Part shown: one piece after another, positions 53,794 through 62,365 of the stretch | Layout: every line of letters starts with the position of its first letter | Position numbering within the stretch: the first letter of the stretch is position 1 | NCBI RefSeq assembly: GCF_039888675.1 | Contig: NZ_JBDQQR010000003.1 | Span: 248,001 to 312,000, forward strand | Source: Mesorhizobium sp. CAU 1732 | GTDB lineage: Bacteria; Pseudomonadota; Alphaproteobacteria; Rhizobiales; Rhizobiaceae | Length of the DNA: 64,000 bases | Direction: 5' to 3' | The notes under the pieces: generated by a model | What the model saw: only the letters and a program-made list of their open reading frames with translations | Databases searched by the model: none | Told to the model about the DNA's origin: nothing | Program-made: the position numbers and the translations under genes

Positions 53794-55197
53794 TCAGTCC
53801 ATCGCGGCGCGGGCGAGCGCGAGGCTTGCGCCGACGCCGGCACCAGCAGCAAGCGCGAGCACGAGGACGGCGGCGAGCGACAGGCCGCGCGGCTTCTCGG
53901 GCGGCAGGGCCTCGGAGATGATCCGCGCGCTGGTGGTGTTCAGGCCCTGCTGCTCTTCCAGTTCGTGAGCGCGCATCAGATAGGACTCGTAGACCATCTT
54001 GCTCGCCTGCGCGTTGCGCTGCAATTCGCGCAGTTGCACCAGCGCCTGCTTGGTTCCGAGCGATGTGTTCATCGACGTTTGCACGAGCGTTTCGAGGCGT
54101 GTCTGGTTGTCGCGCGCCCGGTCGAGTTCGCGCTCCGCCGACACCGCGATGCGGCTGATCTCCGCGTCGAGCTGGCTGCGCAGCGCCGCCAGTTCTTCAC
54201 GCGCACGCACCAGCGAGGGGTGCCGCCCCATCAGGTCGCGGCTGAGCGAGCGTTCCTCGCGATAGGTCGCGACATAGACCTCGCGCAGCCGGGCGATGGT
54301 GCTCGAGAGCAGCACTTCCGGCAGCGATTCGATGCCCGCGCCGCTGCTCACCGCACGGCTGATCTGCTGATACTTCTCCTCGGCGCGCGACGTCTCGACC
54401 TGCGCGCGGGTGAGTTCCGCATTGAGCTGGGCGACCTGCTGCTCGTCCATGAACGCGCCGTCGGCCTCGATGATGCGGTTTTCGGAGCGGTAGCGTTCGA
54501 CCGCTTCCTCGGCGCGCGTGAGATTGTTGCGCAACTCGTCGAGGCGGCCGAAGAGCGCTGCCGATGCGCGGCGCGCCGTGCTGCCGCGCTGTTCGACTTC
54601 CGAATTGACGTAGGTGTCGGCGATCGCGGTCGCTATCTGCGCCGAGCGGACGGGATCGCCGGTCTTGACCGAAAGGTCGATGATGTAGCTCTCAGGCGTG
54701 CGGTTGACGCTGACGGCGCTCCACAGCGCCCGCAGGGCGCGCAGCTCCGGCGTTTCGGTCGAATTGCCGCTCATGCCGAACATGGCCTGCACGCCGTCGA
54801 GCGTACCGCGTTTGGCGCCGAATTCGGGGTCGGTACCGAGATTTTGCTCGACGACCACCTTGCTCAGCACGCTGTCCGAAATCATCACGCGCATCTGGCT
54901 TTCGACGATCGCCGAGTTCGCGTCCGTCGTCTGGCTGGGCGGCGTCACCTCGTTCTCGACGACGCGCAGGCCGCGCGGATCGACGAGGATGCGCGTGGAT
55001 GCCACGTAGCTTTTCGGCAGGATGAGGGAAATCACCACCGCCAGCACGGCAAACGCGATCATCGTGCCGAGGATCAGCGGCAGGCTTCCACGAAGCGTCG
55101 CCATCAAATTGCGCACGTCGAGGAACGCCGGCTCGTCGGGCCGCCCTCGCCCGCTCTGCTGATAGGATTTGAGATCCTCGTAATTGGCCATGGTCAT
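53794..55197 (-). CDS. Wzz/GumC-type polysaccharide chain-length protein, no kinase domain
   Basis: A 467-residue inner-membrane protein. N-terminal helix at about 33-53 (LPLILGTMIAFAVLAVVISLI) then the Wzz strand PKSYVASTRILVDPRGLRVV; a long periplasmic coiled coil (about 180-400, including RAEEAVERYRSENRI); GNVR-like region; and a second helix at the C-terminus (LAAVLVLALAAGAGVGASLAL). It ends there, so it lacks the cytoplasmic kinase of the ExoP-like protein at 20261. It controls chain length of the second polymer. The ATG at 55197 has GAGGA upstream; several ATGs nearby (55206, 55191) are also possible. Confidence 0.88.
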   Translation of the reverse strand: MTMANYEDLKSYQQSGRGRPDEPAFLDVRNLMATLRGSLPLILGTMIAFAVLAVVISLILPKSYVASTRILVDPRGLRVVENEVTPPSQTTDANSAIVESQMRVMISDSVLSKVVVEQNLGTDPEFGAKRGTLDGVQAMFGMSGNSTETPELRALRALWSAVSVNRTPESYIIDLSVKTGDPVRSAQIATAIADTYVNSEVEQRGSTARRASAALFGRLDELRNNLTRAEEAVERYRSENRIIEADGAFMDEQQVAQLNAELTRAQVETSRAEEKYQQISRAVSSGAGIESLPEVLLSSTIARLREVYVATYREERSLSRDLMGRHPSLVRAREELAALRSQLDAEISRIAVSAERELDRARDNQTRLETLVQTSMNTSLGTKQALVQLRELQRNAQASKMVYESYLMRAHELEEQQGLNTTSARIISEALPPEKPRGLSLAAVLVLALAAGAGVGASLALARAAMD

Positions 55198-55392
55198 AGT
55201 CCGCATCCTCGCCTGAACCGGCTCTTGCCGGTTCTTTCGCTTTCCGTTTGCAGGCGATCGCGGCACTGCCTCGATCTTCAACACCTGCCCGCTGGTCCAA
55301 ACTGTCCGGAGAGCCGACGATTTCGCCAGTCTACTCCCGATCCGTACGCATTTCGTTCAAATGATGCTGCAAATCCTAACGATCCCGGTTAC

Positions 55393-56298
55393 CTAAAGCC
55401 CCACGAACGCGCCTGCGAACTGCGCAAGCGTGCGTGGTCCTTGCGAGGGATCGCGTCGGATGGATCGCACCATCATGGAGAGACCGGCGGCGTAGGTGCG
55501 CCGGCGAACGGCAACGGACGCGACGTAGCTCAACTGCGCGGCCTCGGCCCGTCGCTTGAAACGCGGGACCTGCGCCGGATCGAGCCGCCGCAGGATGGAG
55601 GCGTCGCGATAGACCGTGTCGATCGCCGGCGCCAGGGCTTCGAAGGGCAGCGGCCGCGAGTGGATCGCGCTCGCCTCGTGCACCCGGTAGCTCATGACGC
55701 AAAGGTCGGGCACGAACAGAAATTCGGTGACGGCCGCAGCCTTGCACCAGAAGTGCCAATCCTCGGCGACGCGCAGCCGCTCGTCGAACCCGTCGCAGCC
55801 ATTATAGACCGCGCGCCGCACGATCTGGGCTCCCAGGACCATGCAATTCTTCTGGACGATCGCCTCCAGCACGTCTCCGCTGGGCTTTGCGCGATAGGGC
55901 ATGAAATGCTTGCGGCGTCCGATCGGCGCGCCGTCCTGCCGGATGCGATCATAGTCGCCATAGATCAGTCCCGCGCGGGGAGCCTGTTCAGAAGCATCGA
56001 GCAGGGCGTCGAGCGCGCCTGGACGAACGAGATCGTCCGCATCAATGAAATACAGCCAGTCGCCATGCGCATCCGCGACGCCGTGATTGCGGGCCGCCGA
56101 GACGCCGCGTCCGGGATTGGTGAGAACGCGAACGCGCGGATCGCCATGCGACAGCGCCTCGTCCACGCTTTGGTCCACCGAGCCATCGTCCACGACGATC
56201 ACTTCGCGGACGCAGGCGCCCTGCGCGAGAACGCTGCGAACGGTCTCGGCGATGAAGCGCTCGCCGTTGCGCACGGCGATAACGACGCTGATCGTCAT
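55393..56298 (-). CDS. Glycosyltransferase family 2
   Basis: A 301-residue GT-A transferase starting MTISVVIAVRNGERFIAETV at 56298, with GGGTGAGGG upstream; the open frame reaches 56364 but the extra part is not family-like. VREVIVVDDGSVDQSVDEAL, GVSAARNHGVADAHGDWLYFIDADDLV hold the nucleotide-binding Asp and the DAD motif. Later ENWHFWCKAAA-type sequence (RVAEDWHFWCKAAAV) is the catalytic ED(W) segment. It adds a sugar to the second repeat unit. It shares a divergent promoter region with the flippase. Confidence 0.88.
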   Translation of the reverse strand: MTISVVIAVRNGERFIAETVRSVLAQGACVREVIVVDDGSVDQSVDEALSHGDPRVRVLTNPGRGVSAARNHGVADAHGDWLYFIDADDLVRPGALDALLDASEQAPRAGLIYGDYDRIRQDGAPIGRRKHFMPYRAKPSGDVLEAIVQKNCMVLGAQIVRRAVYNGCDGFDERLRVAEDWHFWCKAAAVTEFLFVPDLCVMSYRVHEASAIHSRPLPFEALAPAIDTVYRDASILRRLDPAQVPRFKRRAEAAQLSYVASVAVRRRTYAAGLSMMVRSIRRDPSQGPRTLAQFAGAFVGL

Positions 56299-56553
56299 GC
56301 CCTCACCCCGCGCGGTGGAGTGTGCCATTCCAGTTTCCCCATGCCAGTCCGGCTCATCGAACACGCTCCGTTTGTATCGATGTGGGACGTTTCATGGTGT
56401 CCCGTTCCACCTGTTCGAGGCGTTGCAAACGCCGGGCCATCTTCGAAATGGCGGCGCAGCGGCTCATCGCGCCCGAATTCACAAACCGGCATGCGACTTG
56501 CTTTATGGAAAATCGAAACACGGGCGAGGCAACAGGGAGAGCGAGGCGACCGG
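56299..56553. promoter_or_regulatory. Divergent region between GT2 and second flippase
   Basis: A 255-bp gap between divergent genes that must contain both promoters. Apart from the ribosome-binding purines before each start, no signals were recognised. Confidence 0.35.
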
Positions 56554-57972
56554 ATGCGGCACCAGACAGGCATGCTTGTATTTCTCGGAAGCAGGGTCAC
56601 ATCCGCGATCCTGAACCTTGCTGCGGTCGCGATCTTCACGCGGCTGGGCGGGGTGGAGACGTACGGCATCTACCTGCTCGTGCTGGCCTGGGCCTTCGTC
56701 TTCCACAGCCTTCTCACCTCGTGGATCAACGAGGCCTTTTTCGCGCGATATCGGGAAGATGCGTTCGACAGCTACATGTCGACCGCGCTGGCGATGATGG
56801 TGGTCTCCCTGATCGTCGCCTCTCTCCCCGTCGCCGTGCTGGTTGCGCAGGGATATCTGACACCGTCGCTCGCGCTCGCGCTGGGGCTGACGACGACCGG
56901 CCTCGCGGCCTATGATTTTTCCGTTCAGGCCTCGCGGACACGCATGCATGTCCTGCTGTCGGGCACGACCACGATGCTACGCGCGGTCCTGATCGTCGTT
57001 GCAGGAAGCGTCGCGCTCACGACGTTCCACGATCCAGTGGCCCTGCCGATCGCCGTCGCGCTGGCGCATCTGGGCGCTGCGATCCCGATGTTCGTCAGCT
57101 ATCGCGCCCACCTCTTCAAATTCTTCAATCGCGAGATGGCTTTGGAGCTGTTTCGCTACGGCTGGCCGCTCATGCTGGCAGGCGCGACCTGGGCGTTTGC
57201 GCAGAACATCGACCGCATCGCGCTCGGCCATTATCACGGCTCGGCCAGCGTCGGCCCCTATGGCGCGATGGCCGACTTTCTCAAACAGGGCTTCTTCGTT
57301 TTCGGCGAGGTGGTGGTGCTGTCGCTCGTCACCGTCGCCAAGCGTGCCGTCACCGAAGGCCGCATGACGGATGCGCGCTCTGCCTTGCGCGAGGCCATGC
57401 GCTCGATCGCGGTCATCACGGTCTTCGGCTCGCTGCTCGTGCTCGCGCTGCAGGATACGATCGTGACCGTCTTCTTCGGCGAGCAGTTCCACGCAACCGC
57501 ACGCGACCTCCTCCCGCTATTGCTGGTCGCGAGTTCGATCCTCGTCTTCCGAACCTATTATTTCGGCCAGGTCGTCTATTTCCTGCCCTCTGGCATGGTG
57601 CAGTTCTACGCCGCAGCGCTTCAGCTCCTCGTGACCGCCACCCTCGTCTTCGCTCTGGTGCCGGTCTATCGCGAGCACGGCGCGGCGATCGCGCTGATCG
57701 CAGGCCAGTGCGCGAGTTGTGCCCTCGTCGCGCTCTGGCGCTCAGCCGATTTCCGTATGCCGGTGCCGGCGTTGGATATCGCGAAGATCGCGGCTGTGGG
57801 CGCGGTCGTCTGGATGCTGCACCTGGCGGTCGATCGCGTGGTCGCCGACGAGCTGATGCGCCTTCTTGCCAACATCACGCTGATCGTCGGAAGCGGGACG
57901 ATCATCCTGTGGCACTACGACCTCTTCGCCATGCGCCTCGCCATGAGGCACGTGATCGCCTTCGCACGCTGA
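56554..57972 (+). CDS. Oligosaccharide flippase (Wzx/MOP family), second copy
   Basis: A 472-residue membrane protein with about 12 helices, starting MRHQTGMLVFLGSRVTSAIL. ILNLAAVAIFTRLGGVETYGIYLLVLAWAF is the helix-1/2 pattern of the MOP family; ALELFRYGWPLMLAGATWAFAQNIDRIALGHYHG is the mid-protein PST signature. It flips the second lipid-linked repeat unit. The frame is open for 3 kb upstream, but this is antisense to other genes; the ATG at 56554 gives the family N-terminus. The deacetylase follows 12 bp later. Confidence 0.9.
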   Translation: MRHQTGMLVFLGSRVTSAILNLAAVAIFTRLGGVETYGIYLLVLAWAFVFHSLLTSWINEAFFARYREDAFDSYMSTALAMMVVSLIVASLPVAVLVAQGYLTPSLALALGLTTTGLAAYDFSVQASRTRMHVLLSGTTTMLRAVLIVVAGSVALTTFHDPVALPIAVALAHLGAAIPMFVSYRAHLFKFFNREMALELFRYGWPLMLAGATWAFAQNIDRIALGHYHGSASVGPYGAMADFLKQGFFVFGEVVVLSLVTVAKRAVTEGRMTDARSALREAMRSIAVITVFGSLLVLALQDTIVTVFFGEQFHATARDLLPLLLVASSILVFRTYYFGQVVYFLPSGMVQFYAAALQLLVTATLVFALVPVYREHGAAIALIAGQCASCALVALWRSADFRMPVPALDIAKIAAVGAVVWMLHLAVDRVVADELMRLLANITLIVGSGTIILWHYDLFAMRLAMRHVIAFAR

Positions 57973-57984
57973 AACGGTGCCCTC

Positions 57985-58770
57985 ATGACAGACAGATCCG
58001 TTCACATGGAAGAAGGCTCCCGCCACGATCCGATCAGCAGGATCGGCCGCGCCGGCGCCCTGTGGTTTCGCCGGTCGCCGGTGACCATCGCGCCGCAGCG
58101 GCCTCTCGTCAGCTTCACCTTCGACGACGTGCCCGACAGCGCGATCACGAACGGAGCGCGGCTTCTCTCGGAGCGCGGCTGCCGGGGCACCTTCTACCTC
58201 GCAGGCGGCCTCGCAGACGCTGCCTACGGTCCATGGCGCTTCTTTTCGCCCGATGACGTCGGCGCGCTTCTCGACGCCGGACACGAGGTGGGGTGCCACA
58301 CACATTCGCACGCGATCGTTCAGACGCTGTCGGAGGAGACGCTCGCATCCGAGTTCGAGCGCAACGCGGCGTGGCTTAGCGCACGCGACCCGCGCGTTTC
58401 GCTCGACAGCTTCGCCTATCCCTATGGCGCGGTCGGCTTCATGCGAAAGCGACAGGCCGCGAACCGCTTCGCCACCTGCCGCGGCGTACGCCATGGTTTG
58501 AATGTCGGATCGATCGACCGCGCCCAGCTTCGCGCCGTGCAGCTTTACGATTGCCGGCTGGACGATGAAGGTCTCGACCGGATCATCGCCGAAGCGGTCG
58601 AAAAGAACGCATGGCTCATCTTCTACACGCATGATGTGCAGTCCGGTCCAAGCGAGCATGGCTGCTCCCCCGAACTCCTGGAGCGCGCGATCGATCGCGT
58701 GCTTGCAGCCGGATGCGACGTTCTCCCTGTTGGCGAGGCCTTCGAAACCGCACGAACGGCGGCGCGCTGA
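57985..58770 (+). CDS. Polysaccharide deacetylase (NodB/CE4 domain)
   Basis: A 261-residue carbohydrate esterase 4 protein. The metal/catalytic motif is SFTFDDVPDSA (Asp47-Asp48) and CHTHSHAIVQ (His-x3-His). FAYPYGAVGF is motif 3 and LIFYTHDVQ carries the last catalytic His. No signal peptide is evident, so it probably works in the cytoplasm on lipid-linked or nucleotide-linked N-acetyl sugars. It is 12 bp after the flippase and so likely trims N-acetyl groups of the second polymer's repeat. Confidence 0.88.
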   Translation: MTDRSVHMEEGSRHDPISRIGRAGALWFRRSPVTIAPQRPLVSFTFDDVPDSAITNGARLLSERGCRGTFYLAGGLADAAYGPWRFFSPDDVGALLDAGHEVGCHTHSHAIVQTLSEETLASEFERNAAWLSARDPRVSLDSFAYPYGAVGFMRKRQAANRFATCRGVRHGLNVGSIDRAQLRAVQLYDCRLDDEGLDRIIAEAVEKNAWLIFYTHDVQSGPSEHGCSPELLERAIDRVLAAGCDVLPVGEAFETARTAAR

Positions 58771-59172
58771 CCCACTCCGCCAACGCCCCCCGCACAGCGC
58801 GAGAGAGTCATTTTCGCCACATCAATCAACTTTTAACGTTTTGTATCACGTCGAAATCTTGACGCGAATCAAACGGATACGTATCAAAGTGAAAGCAGGC
58901 GGGCTTGAGCGAGTGGGGACGATCCGGAGGCTGGGCGCCAATGTGGCGAACGTGACTTCGGCTGCAATTCCACACCCAACTTGAGTACGGGAACGAGTGC
59001 CTCGGCGTTTGTTCCAGCGTGATTTTCACGCACCCTTTTCCAGTGTTTGTCCGTAGTCGCGTCAGTTGGACAGCCCGCGCAATCGCGTCGGCATGCGTTT
59101 TGGCGTGCGCAGTTTTCAGAGCCTGTCCAGAGATGGGTGGGCGCAAGCAGCAACCCGGCAGACATCGGACCG
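58771..59172. promoter_or_regulatory. Upstream region of visNR with a possible sigma-70 promoter
   Basis: A 402-bp gap without convincing genes, AT-rich at about 58808-58890. TTGACG (58859-58864), 17 bases, then TATCAA (58882-58887) makes a plausible housekeeping promoter on the plus strand, about 285 bp before visN. This is a match by eye only. Confidence 0.35.
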
Positions 59173-59871
59173 ATGACCTACGCCACCGTGATTTCCGACA
59201 GGCAGAACACCGCGACACCGGTGACCTCGCGCGCGGAGTTGGCGTCCCTGCTGAGACGCATCTGCGCGGACGTGGGCGCCGAGCGCTACATGCTCGTCGA
59301 GCCGTCCGTGGAGCGCGGTTCGAAATCGGTCCAGATCATCACGTCCAACTGGGTGTTCGATGCGCTGGAGGAACTCGGCTCGGCCGGCATCGCCAGCATC
59401 GTCGAGAGCGGATTGGCCACCGGCGCCGGTGCAGCGCCCCGCATGCTCGGCGTCGCGAACTCCACGTTCCTGTCGGCGACGGAAAAGCGCGCGCTGCACG
59501 ATCACGGCACGGCGGAAATCTGCTGCCAGAAGATCTCGCTCAACGGCGCAACCGTTTTCGCGCTGTTCTCGGCCAGCGCGCCGCGTCTCATGGATATCCT
59601 GGCGCTGGCCCGCGCCCACATGAAATGCACCTACGCACTCAACCAGTATTTCGCGAAGTCTCGCGGACAGGCGGCAAGCGGCCCTCTGTCGGAGCGCGAA
59701 CGCGAATGCCTCGCATGGGTGTCGGAGGGCAAGACGACCGATGAGGTCGCACTGATACTCGGTGTCTCGTCCAACACCGTGAACAGCTACGTCGCGCATG
59801 CAATTCAAAAGTTCGGCGCAAGCAACCGCGCCATGGCTATCGCCACCGCGATCAGAAGTGGGATCATCTGA
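59173..59871 (+). CDS. visN: LuxR-family motility regulator VisN
   Basis: A 232-residue protein: an N-terminal ligand-binding-like domain (SLLRRICADVGAERYMLVE, GSKSVQIITSNWVFDALEE) and a C-terminal LuxR helix-turn-helix (LSERERECLAWVSEGKTTDEVALILGVSSNTVNSYVAHAI). It is immediately followed by a second similar LuxR gene and then flagellar genes, the arrangement of visN-visR in rhizobia, where the two form a heterodimer that switches on the flagellar cascade through Rem. The start is taken at the ATG at 59173; the frame is open 42 codons further. Which of the pair is N or R is assigned by order. Confidence 0.8.
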   Translation: MTYATVISDRQNTATPVTSRAELASLLRRICADVGAERYMLVEPSVERGSKSVQIITSNWVFDALEELGSAGIASIVESGLATGAGAAPRMLGVANSTFLSATEKRALHDHGTAEICCQKISLNGATVFALFSASAPRLMDILALARAHMKCTYALNQYFAKSRGQAASGPLSERERECLAWVSEGKTTDEVALILGVSSNTVNSYVAHAIQKFGASNRAMAIATAIRSGII

Positions 59872-59872
59872 G

Positions 59873-60640
59873 ATGTTGACGGACACGGCACTGCTGGAAA
59901 GCCCGGAACTGCCCGCACAGGACATGCCCGTACAGTGGCAGCCCCCTCTCGACCGCGCGGCACCGGTATCCGGCACGCTCCCCGACGCCGTGCGTCAATG
60001 CAGGGCGATCGCAGGCAGCATCAGCGCCGACAGCTACGGCCTGTTCTTCCTTGGGCCGCAGACCGACGGCCACAGGCTGGTCCCCGTCTTCGACAACGAA
60101 TTTCCCGGCGTGTCGCTCCTGTCGCGCACGATCTCGTCGCGCGAGGCCGAACCGTTCGCTCGCCAGCTTGCCGGCAGCGCGGTGCCGCACTGGTGGCGTC
60201 CCGACGAGGAGCCGTCATTCCTGACCGCAACGGCCCGCGCCTGGACGACGCAGGTCGACTGCCTGTCTCCCGGCACATCGGCGATCGCATTTCCGGTCTC
60301 CGTCGAGCGCGTACGCGCCGGCGCTATCGTCTTCGCCGGCAATGAGATGATGCTGGACGAGGCCGCCCTGTGCGACACGCACGCACGCTGTTTCTCGCTC
60401 TTTTCGGAGGTCGCGCGGCAGCGCACGCCGACCTGCGCGAAGACGCCCGTCGTCTCGAAGCGGGAGATCGAGTGCCTGCGCCTGACGGCAAACGGCCTGA
60501 CCAGCGACGCGATCGCCGCGACGCTCGGGCTCTCCGTTCACACGGCCAACCAGTATCTGACGAATTCGACGCAGAAGCTGAATGCGGTCAACCGCATCCA
60601 TGCCGTGGCGAAGGCCATACGCTGCGGACTGATCGACTAG
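59873..60640 (+). CDS. visR: LuxR-family motility regulator VisR
   Basis: A 255-residue regulator whose ATG (59873) lies one base after the visN stop, so they are co-translated. An N-terminal autoinducer-binding-like domain (RQCRAIAGSISADSYGLFFLG) and a C-terminal HTH (VSKREIECLRLTANGLTSDAIAATLGLSVHTANQYLTNSTQKLNAVN) match VisR. Together with VisN it sits at the head of the flagellar cluster, as in Sinorhizobium and Agrobacterium. Unlike the known cluster, fliF is not directly upstream of visN here; a polysaccharide deacetylase is. Confidence 0.8.
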   Translation: MLTDTALLESPELPAQDMPVQWQPPLDRAAPVSGTLPDAVRQCRAIAGSISADSYGLFFLGPQTDGHRLVPVFDNEFPGVSLLSRTISSREAEPFARQLAGSAVPHWWRPDEEPSFLTATARAWTTQVDCLSPGTSAIAFPVSVERVRAGAIVFAGNEMMLDEAALCDTHARCFSLFSEVARQRTPTCAKTPVVSKREIECLRLTANGLTSDAIAATLGLSVHTANQYLTNSTQKLNAVNRIHAVAKAIRCGLID

Positions 60641-60659
60641 AGCGGTTCCCGATGAGGTG

Positions 60660-60815
60660 GCATCGCGTTGCGCGAAACACCCCCTCCACCGCCTTCGGCG
60701 GCCCCCCATGAAAAGGGGGGGGATCCACGTTGCGGCCGTCCTCGACGGGGATCCTCCTCCGTTTACGGGGGAGGTGGCCCGAAGGGACGGAGGGGGTGTT
60801 CGGTAAAAATTGAAA
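60660..60815. repeat. Inverted repeat between visR and the flagellar operon end
   Basis: CGAAACACCCCCTCCACCGC (about 60690) and GGAGGGGGTGTTCGG (about 60789-60803) face each other, with an inner CTCCGTTTACGGGGGAG hairpin. Same family as the element at 29650. It lies between the convergent visR and the leftward flagellar operon and may end both transcripts. Confidence 0.78.
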
Positions 60816-60819
60816 TGCT

Positions 60820-61260
60820 CTAGCGGCTGGCGCCGGCGCCGACCGTCTTGCGGATACGACACCGTTCCAGTGTCTCCGCGAGAAACGCATTGTTGATCAG
60901 CGGATCGTCCGAAGCATTGTCGAAAGCGATGTAGTGGACCTCGACCGAGGCATGGCGCGCCGACATCGTCAGCGCGAAATAGACGGTCGCGCCCTGCGGT
61001 CGCAGTTCGAGATCGAGGACGATGCTCGGCGGCTTGGACCAGCTCGCACGCGCCTCCCCGCCATGGCCGAGCTTGAGCGTGCCGGGCAGAAAGTAGAGCT
61101 CGGCAGCGGAGTCGACCAGGTCGGCGACGGAGGCGAAACGCTCCAGCCGGATGTAGGCGATGTAGTCGGCGACTTCGACAAGGCGAAGCTCGCTGACCAC
61201 TTCCTTGATCGTTTCCGCGACGATGAGCTCGCGTGCCGATGAATGGGGCTGACGAATCAT
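60820..61260 (-). CDS. Hypothetical protein at the end of the flagellar operon
   Basis: A 146-residue protein starting MIRQPHSSARELIVAETIKE. Its start overlaps the flhB stop by 4 bp (61257-61260), so translation is likely coupled. No signal peptide or helix is visible; the middle has VADYIAYIRLERFASVADLVD and LYFLPGTLKLGHGGE. I do not recognise the family. Its position, tightly coupled to flagellar export and switch genes, suggests a motility role specific to this bacterial group. Confidence 0.7.
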   Translation of the reverse strand: MIRQPHSSARELIVAETIKEVVSELRLVEVADYIAYIRLERFASVADLVDSAAELYFLPGTLKLGHGGEARASWSKPPSIVLDLELRPQGATVYFALTMSARHASVEVHYIAFDNASDDPLINNAFLAETLERCRIRKTVGAGASR

Positions 61261-62345
61261 GACGTCACCTTTGCAGCGGGTGCTGCCTTGTTTGCGTAAA
61301 GGACCCGAACCAGTTCGGCGACCGCCTGATAGAACTGAGGCGGGATCACACTATCCACCGAAACTTGATCGTACATGGAGCGTGCGAGCGTCACGTCTTC
61401 AAAGACGGGGATGTCGTTCTGCTCCGCGATCTCCCTGATCTTCAGGGCGACGAGGTCCTGCCCCTTGGCAATGACCACGGGGGCTGCGGTCTCTTCGCGG
61501 ACATAACGCAACGCGATCGAATAGTGCGTCGGGTTGGCGATCACGAGCGTTGCGCGCGGCACGTCGCTGATCATGCGCCGGCGTGCGCGGTCGCGCTGCA
61601 GCGAGCGCAGCCGCGCGCGCATGATCGGATCGCCTTCGGACTGCTTGTGCTCGTCCTTGACCTCCTGCTTGGTCATGCGCAAATCCTGAAGCCAGTGAAA
61701 GCGCGTCCAGAGGAGATCGACCAGCGCGATCACCACCATGATGATCGTGATGGAGATGACGATCTCGATGGCCATCTCGCGGATCACCGCGCCGAAGGCT
61801 TCGGGCTGGGTGATCATGCCGGCCAAAAGCCGGGTCTCCGACCCGCGCATGACGAGGGTCAGCACCACGCCCGCAAAGACCAGCTTGCCCAGCGACTTGG
61901 CGAATTCCACGAGTCCCTTCTGGCCGAACAGCCGGCCCCAGCCCTTTTTCAAGGAAATGTTGGAAAGCTTCGGCTGAACCCGCGTCAGAACCATGCGCGG
62001 CACGTTCTGCGCGACGGACGCGGTGATCCCCGCCGCGACCAGGAGCGCCATCAACCCTGCCAGCACCTTGGCGATTTCGAGAAAGACCTGGCGATAGAGC
62101 AGCATCGCATCATGCTCGGTCGACAAGGACCATGTTTCCGGCCGCTCGACGAACATCGACAGGAACCCGCCGAGTTCGATCGTGGCGGGTTTCGCGATGA
62201 AGATCATGAAGACCAGAATCGCCAGGAAGGAGCCCACGACGGGCAATTCCTTGGCGAACGGAAGCTGCCCCTTCTCGATCGTGTCACGGATCTTCTTTTC
62301 GGAGGCGTCTTCTGTTTTGCTGTCTTTGTCCGGCTCGTCGGACAT
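61257..62345 (-). CDS. flhB: Flagellar type III export protein FlhB
   Basis: A 362-residue protein. The N-terminal half has four helices after a charged EKKIRDTIEKGQLPFAKELP start. The cytoplasmic domain contains the autocleavage motif in VIANPTHYSIALRYV (Asn-Pro-Thr-His), then VVIAKGQDLVALKIREIAEQNDIPVFEDVTLARSMYD. It is the substrate-specificity switch of the flagellar export gate in the inner membrane. Downstream of fliG (20 bp) and upstream of the hypothetical 60820 gene, in the fliM-fliN-fliG-flhB order usual in this order of bacteria. Confidence 0.95.
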   Translation of the reverse strand: MSDEPDKDSKTEDASEKKIRDTIEKGQLPFAKELPVVGSFLAILVFMIFIAKPATIELGGFLSMFVERPETWSLSTEHDAMLLYRQVFLEIAKVLAGLMALLVAAGITASVAQNVPRMVLTRVQPKLSNISLKKGWGRLFGQKGLVEFAKSLGKLVFAGVVLTLVMRGSETRLLAGMITQPEAFGAVIREMAIEIVISITIIMVVIALVDLLWTRFHWLQDLRMTKQEVKDEHKQSEGDPIMRARLRSLQRDRARRRMISDVPRATLVIANPTHYSIALRYVREETAAPVVIAKGQDLVALKIREIAEQNDIPVFEDVTLARSMYDQVSVDSVIPPQFYQAVAELVRVLYANKAAPAAKVTS

Positions 62346-62365
62346 GGAGCCTTCCGTTCAGGCCC

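Noticed and set aside
53578..57972. An open frame of more than 1400 codons on the plus strand
   Set aside because: Only its last 472 codons (from 56554) match a protein family; the rest is antisense to the Wzz and GT2 genes and open because of high GC at codon positions.
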